Assembly: GCA_022571825.1 (NCBI GenBank)
Contig: JACZXC010000126.1
Span: 1-7,735, forward strand
From: Myxococcales bacterium
Lineage (GTDB): Bacteria; Myxococcota_A; UBA9160; SMWR01
Length of the DNA: 7,735 nt
Direction: 5' to 3'
Shown: one piece after another, positions 5,019-7,735 of the stretch
Position numbering within the stretch: the first letter of the stretch is position 1
How the letters are laid out: each line of letters starts with the position of its first letter
Translations under genes and position numbers: made by a program
The notes under the pieces: generated by a model
Told to the model about the DNA's origin: nothing
Database searches by the model: none
Seen by the model: the letters and a program-made list of their open reading frames with translations, nothing else

Positions 5019-7169
5019 TCACCCGCGGCGCGCTCGGATGACCCGGAGAACCTCTCGCACGGCCTCGGGCACGGGGGTGCCCGGCCCGAAGACGGCGGCG
5101 ACGCCCCGCTCGCGCAGGAATTCGTAGTCCCGGGTTGGAACGATTCCCCCGACGATGACGGCGATGTCCCGGCCGTTCTGCCGCTCGAGCTCCTCGACCA
5201 GAAGCGGGACCAAGGTCTTGTGTCCCGCCGCCTGAGTCGAAACCCCCACCGCGTGCACATCGTTCTCGATCGCCTGGCGCGCCGCCTCCTCCGGAAGCTG
5301 AAAGAGCGGCCCCACGTCGATGTCGAATCCCAGGTCCGCAAAGGCGGTGGCAATCACCTTCATGCCGCGGTCGTGGCCATCCTGGCCGAGCTTCACGACC
5401 AGCATCCGCGGCCGCCGCCCCTCTTGGCCGGCGAACGCCCGGACGTCCCGGCGGACCGCCTCGAACTCTTCGTCATCGCCGTACACGGCTCCGTACACCC
5501 CCGAGATCGAGCGCACGTCGGCGCGGTACCGCGTGAAGACTTTCTCGAGAGCCGACGAGATCTCCCCCACGCTGACGCGGGCACGGGCCGCCTCGATCGT
5601 CGCTTCGAGCAGGTTCCCCTCCCCCGTCTTCGCCACCCGAGTCAGGCGATCGAGCGCGCGGTTCACAGCCCCGGCGTCGCGGGTGCTTCGGATCGCCTCC
5701 AGCCGTCGGATCTGCGCCTCCCGAACCGCGACGTTGTCGACACTCAAGAGGTCGAGCTCCGTCTCTCCGGGGGGCGAATACTTGTTCACGCCGACGATCA
5801 CGTCGTCGCCCCGATCGATCCGGGCCTGGCGCCGCGCCGCGCACTCTTCAATCCGCAGCTTGGGCATGCCCGCGATGATCGCCTGGGTCATGCCGCCGAG
5901 ATCCTCCACCTCGCGGATGATCTTGCGCGCTTCGGCGGCCACGCTCGCGGTGAGCGACTCCATGAAATAGGAGCCCCCCCACGGATCGATCACGTGGGGA
6001 ATGCCGGTCTCTTCCTGGAGAATCAGCTGGGTGTTTCGAGCGATCCGTGCGGTATGGTCGGTGGGCAGGCCCAGCGCCTCGTCGTAGGCATTGGTGTGGA
6101 GCGACTGGGTGCCGCCGAACACCGCCGCCATGGCCTCGACCGTCGTGCGGATCACATTGTTCATCGGATCCTGCGCCGTGAGGCTGGCGCCCGATGTCTG
6201 GCAGTGGGTCCGCAGCATCGACGAGCGCGGGTCCTGGGGCCCAAACGGCTCCAGAAGTTCGGACCAGAGCAGCCGCGCAGCGCGCATCTTCGCGATCTCG
6301 AGGTAGAAATTCATGCCGATCGCCCAGAAGAACGAAAGCCGCTGGGCAAAATCGTCGATCAGCAGGCCCCGCGAGAGCGCCGCGCGCACGTACTCGAGGC
6401 CGTCGGCCAGGGTAAAGGCGAGTTCGAGGGTGGGCGTCGCGCCCGCCTCCTGCATGTGGTAGCCGCTGATCGAGATCGAGTTGAACTTCGGCATGTTCCG
6501 GCTCGAGTACGCGATGATGTCCGCGACGATCCGCATGCTGGGTTCCGGGGGATAGATGTAGGTGTTGCGGACCATGAACTCCTTGAGGATGTCGTTCTGA
6601 ATCGTCCCCCGGAGCTTCTCCGGTGAGCAGCCCTGCTCTTCGCCGGCGACGATGAAGCAGGCCAGCACGGGCAGGACCGCCCCATTCATCGTCATCGAAA
6701 CCGACATCTGGTCCAGGGGGATTCCGTCGAACAGAGTCTTCATGTCTTCGACGGAATCGATGGCGACCCCGGCCTTGCCCACATCGCCGACCACCCGGGG
6801 GTGGTCCGAGTCGTAGCCGCGATGGGTCGCGAGGTCGAAGGCCACCGAGAGGCCCTTCTGCCCCGCCGCCAGGTTGCGCCGATAGAAGGCGTTCGATTCC
6901 TCCGCCGTCGAGTATCCGGCGTACTGCCGGATCGTCCATGGACGGTTGGCGTACATCGTCGCATTCGGTCCGCGCAGGTAGGGTGGGAGCCCGGGAAGGG
7001 TGTCCGTGAACTCGAGATCCTCGAGGTCCGCGGCGGTGTACAGGGATTTGACGCGCAGTCCCTCGGGCGTCTCCCAAACCAGCTGATCCGGATCCCCGCC
7101 GCGGAGCTCGCTGCGTGCCCGCTCGCGCCAGGCCTCGAGGTCCCGGCGCCCCTCGTGATCTCGGCTCAT
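5019..7169 (-). CDS. mcm: Methylmalonyl-CoA mutase, single-chain B12-dependent enzyme
   Basis: This 716-residue protein contains the full catalytic and B12-binding chain (MutB/ScpA type) and interconverts (R)-methylmalonyl-CoA and succinyl-CoA. The substrate barrel carries TMY at 71-73, RPWTIRQYAG at 76-85 with Y83, R201 in EFMVRNTYIYPPEPS, and H238 in SGYHMQEAGA. These correspond, with a constant offset of six, to Tyr89, Arg207 and His244 of the Propionibacterium enzyme. The Tyr/Arg pair marks methylmalonyl-CoA rather than isobutyryl-CoA specificity. The cobalamin domain (about 588-716) has GQDGHDRG at 595-602 with H599 as the cobalt ligand, and VGG at 673-675. The usual SxL is read as S644-T-Q646. 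The start ATG 7169-7167 has AGGAG about 8 bases upstream. A separate small MutA subunit is not seen in the window, which fits a homodimer. It sits between a partial icmF and meaB. Confidence 0.96.
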   Translation of the reverse strand: MSRDHEGRRDLEAWRERARSELRGGDPDQLVWETPEGLRVKSLYTAADLEDLEFTDTLPGLPPYLRGPNATMYANRPWTIRQYAGYSTAEESNAFYRRNLAAGQKGLSVAFDLATHRGYDSDHPRVVGDVGKAGVAIDSVEDMKTLFDGIPLDQMSVSMTMNGAVLPVLACFIVAGEEQGCSPEKLRGTIQNDILKEFMVRNTYIYPPEPSMRIVADIIAYSSRNMPKFNSISISGYHMQEAGATPTLELAFTLADGLEYVRAALSRGLLIDDFAQRLSFFWAIGMNFYLEIAKMRAARLLWSELLEPFGPQDPRSSMLRTHCQTSGASLTAQDPMNNVIRTTVEAMAAVFGGTQSLHTNAYDEALGLPTDHTARIARNTQLILQEETGIPHVIDPWGGSYFMESLTASVAAEARKIIREVEDLGGMTQAIIAGMPKLRIEECAARRQARIDRGDDVIVGVNKYSPPGETELDLLSVDNVAVREAQIRRLEAIRSTRDAGAVNRALDRLTRVAKTGEGNLLEATIEAARARVSVGEISSALEKVFTRYRADVRSISGVYGAVYGDDEEFEAVRRDVRAFAGQEGRRPRMLVVKLGQDGHDRGMKVIATAFADLGFDIDVGPLFQLPEEAARQAIENDVHAVGVSTQAAGHKTLVPLLVEELERQNGRDIAVIVGGIVPTRDYEFLRERGVAAVFGPGTPVPEAVREVLRVIRARRG

Positions 7170-7241
7170 TCGGAATCTCCTGAGACGCTCAAAACGTAGC
7201 CGTTTCAGCGGGTTGCAGCACGTGACGCGACGGCAACGGAC

Positions 7242-7735
7242 TCACATCGCCCGGCGGTAACGGCCGCCCACGTCGAACAGCGCGTTGGTGATCTGGCCGA
7301 GACTCGCCACCTTGACCGTCTCCATCAGCTCCGCGAAGACATTCCCGCCCTCTCGAGCCACCCGCTGAAGCTGCTGCAGCGCGTCGCGCACCCGTGCGGC
7401 GTGGCGCGCATGAAACGCGTCGAGATTCTCCAGCTGCGCCTGCTTCTCCGCGTCGCTCGAGCGCATCCGCTCAGGAGGCCGCGCTTCGGATTCGGGGTTC
7501 GGATTTTCGAAGGTGTTGACTCCAATGATCGGAAGCTCTCCCGAGTCTTTGCGGGTCTCGTAGTGGAGGCTCTCATCCTGGATCTTTCCCCGCTGGTATC
7601 CGGTCTCCATGGCGCCGAGCACGCCTCCGCGCTCGGACAGACGCTCGAACTCCCGCAGCACCGCCTCGTCCACCGCGTGGGTGAGGTGCTCCAGGGCATA
7701 GCTCCCCTGGGCGGGGGTGTCGTTTCCGCTCATGC
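7242..7735 (-). CDS. icmF: Fused isobutyryl-CoA mutase, C-terminal fragment
   Basis: About 164 C-terminal codons of a gene entering from the right edge. IcmF joins a B12 domain, a MeaB-like G domain and the mutase barrel in one chain and interconverts isobutyryl-CoA and n-butyryl-CoA; some members act on other branched acyl-CoAs. Visible family traits are PAQGSY near the edge, REFERLSERGGVLGAMETGYQRGKIQDES, the segment GELPIIGVNTFENPNP, and the terminal stretch GGNVFAELMETVKVASLGQI ending in VGGRYRRAM. The last block is what separates IcmF from ordinary mutase subunits. The ATG at 7733-7731 is almost certainly internal, because the alignable domain continues past it. The stop lies 72 bases before the methylmalonyl-CoA mutase start. 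Substrate-determining residues lie outside the window, so exact specificity cannot be read. Confidence 0.85.
   Translation of the reverse strand, partial: MSGNDTPAQGSYALEHLTHAVDEAVLREFERLSERGGVLGAMETGYQRGKIQDESLHYETRKDSGELPIIGVNTFENPNPESEARPPERMRSSDAEKQAQLENLDAFHARHAARVRDALQQLQRVAREGGNVFAELMETVKVASLGQITNALFDVGGRYRRAM

Noticed and set aside
5012..5353. N-terminal extension of MeaB to a start at 5353
   Set aside because: The added residues overlap the mutase cobalamin domain in another phase and are low-complexity. ATG 5011 gives the normal MeaB N-terminus and length.
4605..6626. Open plus-strand frame of 673 codons opposite the mutase and meaB
   Set aside because: It is fully antisense to two highly conserved genes in GC-rich DNA, where stop codons are rare on the opposite strand. 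Its translation is low-complexity, rich in Arg, His, Pro and Asp, with no recognisable domain.
7212..7237. Weak inverted repeat GTTGC/GCAAC in the icmF-mutase gap
   Set aside because: It has only five base pairs with a 16-base loop and no T tract. It is not distinguishable from chance.
7731..7733. ATG at the right edge as the start of a separate small gene
   Set aside because: The protein at this point is already in the interior of the IcmF C-terminal region (QGSY follows closely), so the Met is internal and the gene is cut by the window.
1..7735. Defence system, mobile element, CRISPR array or new multi-gene system
   Set aside because: Every gene falls into a known metabolic, regulatory or glycan family. 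I saw no transposase, integrase, direct-repeat array, tRNA or toxin-antitoxin-like pair, and the window reads as ordinary chromosome.

Overview
All well-supported genes in this window lie on the minus strand, so the biological order runs from high to low coordinates. The DNA is GC-rich and densely packed, and both ends cut through genes. The combination of an MglA-type small GTPase, a fused B12 mutase (IcmF) and a RibBA-RibH-NusB string suggests a high-GC bacterium of the broad 'deltaproteobacterial' kind (Myxococcota, Desulfobacterota or a related uncultured phylum). This placement is inferred from gene content and is not proven.

Region 1 (7735-4022) is a cobalamin-dependent acyl-CoA rearrangement block. 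It holds the C-terminal end of a fused isobutyryl-CoA mutase (IcmF), a complete single-chain methylmalonyl-CoA mutase, and 7 bases later the MeaB/ArgK-type GTPase that loads and protects B12 mutases. Together these would interconvert branched and straight C4 acyl-CoAs and connect propionyl-CoA or methylmalonyl-CoA with succinyl-CoA.

Region 2 (about 4021-3172) holds one MglA-like Ras-family GTPase gene. A GC-rich hairpin lies upstream, between meaB and this gene, and a probable intrinsic terminator follows directly after its stop. No MglB or RomR partner is visible.

Region 3 (about 3115-1) starts with a good sigma70-like promoter containing a perfect 13-base dyad. It reads into ribBA, ribH, nusB and a family-4 glycosyltransferase cut off by the window edge. 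The four genes are separated by only 16-21 bases, so they probably form one transcript. RibBA makes both riboflavin precursors, RibH joins them to lumazine, and NusB is the antitermination factor commonly found next to ribH. The glycosyltransferase is a likely envelope or exopolysaccharide gene carried on the same message.

I found no mobile element, CRISPR array, RNA gene or defence system, and no convincing new multi-gene system. The most notable points are the alanine at the Ras-Gly12-equivalent position of the MglA-like GTPase, its extended C-terminus, the dyad in the rib promoter, and the in-frame ribBA-stop-ribH arrangement.
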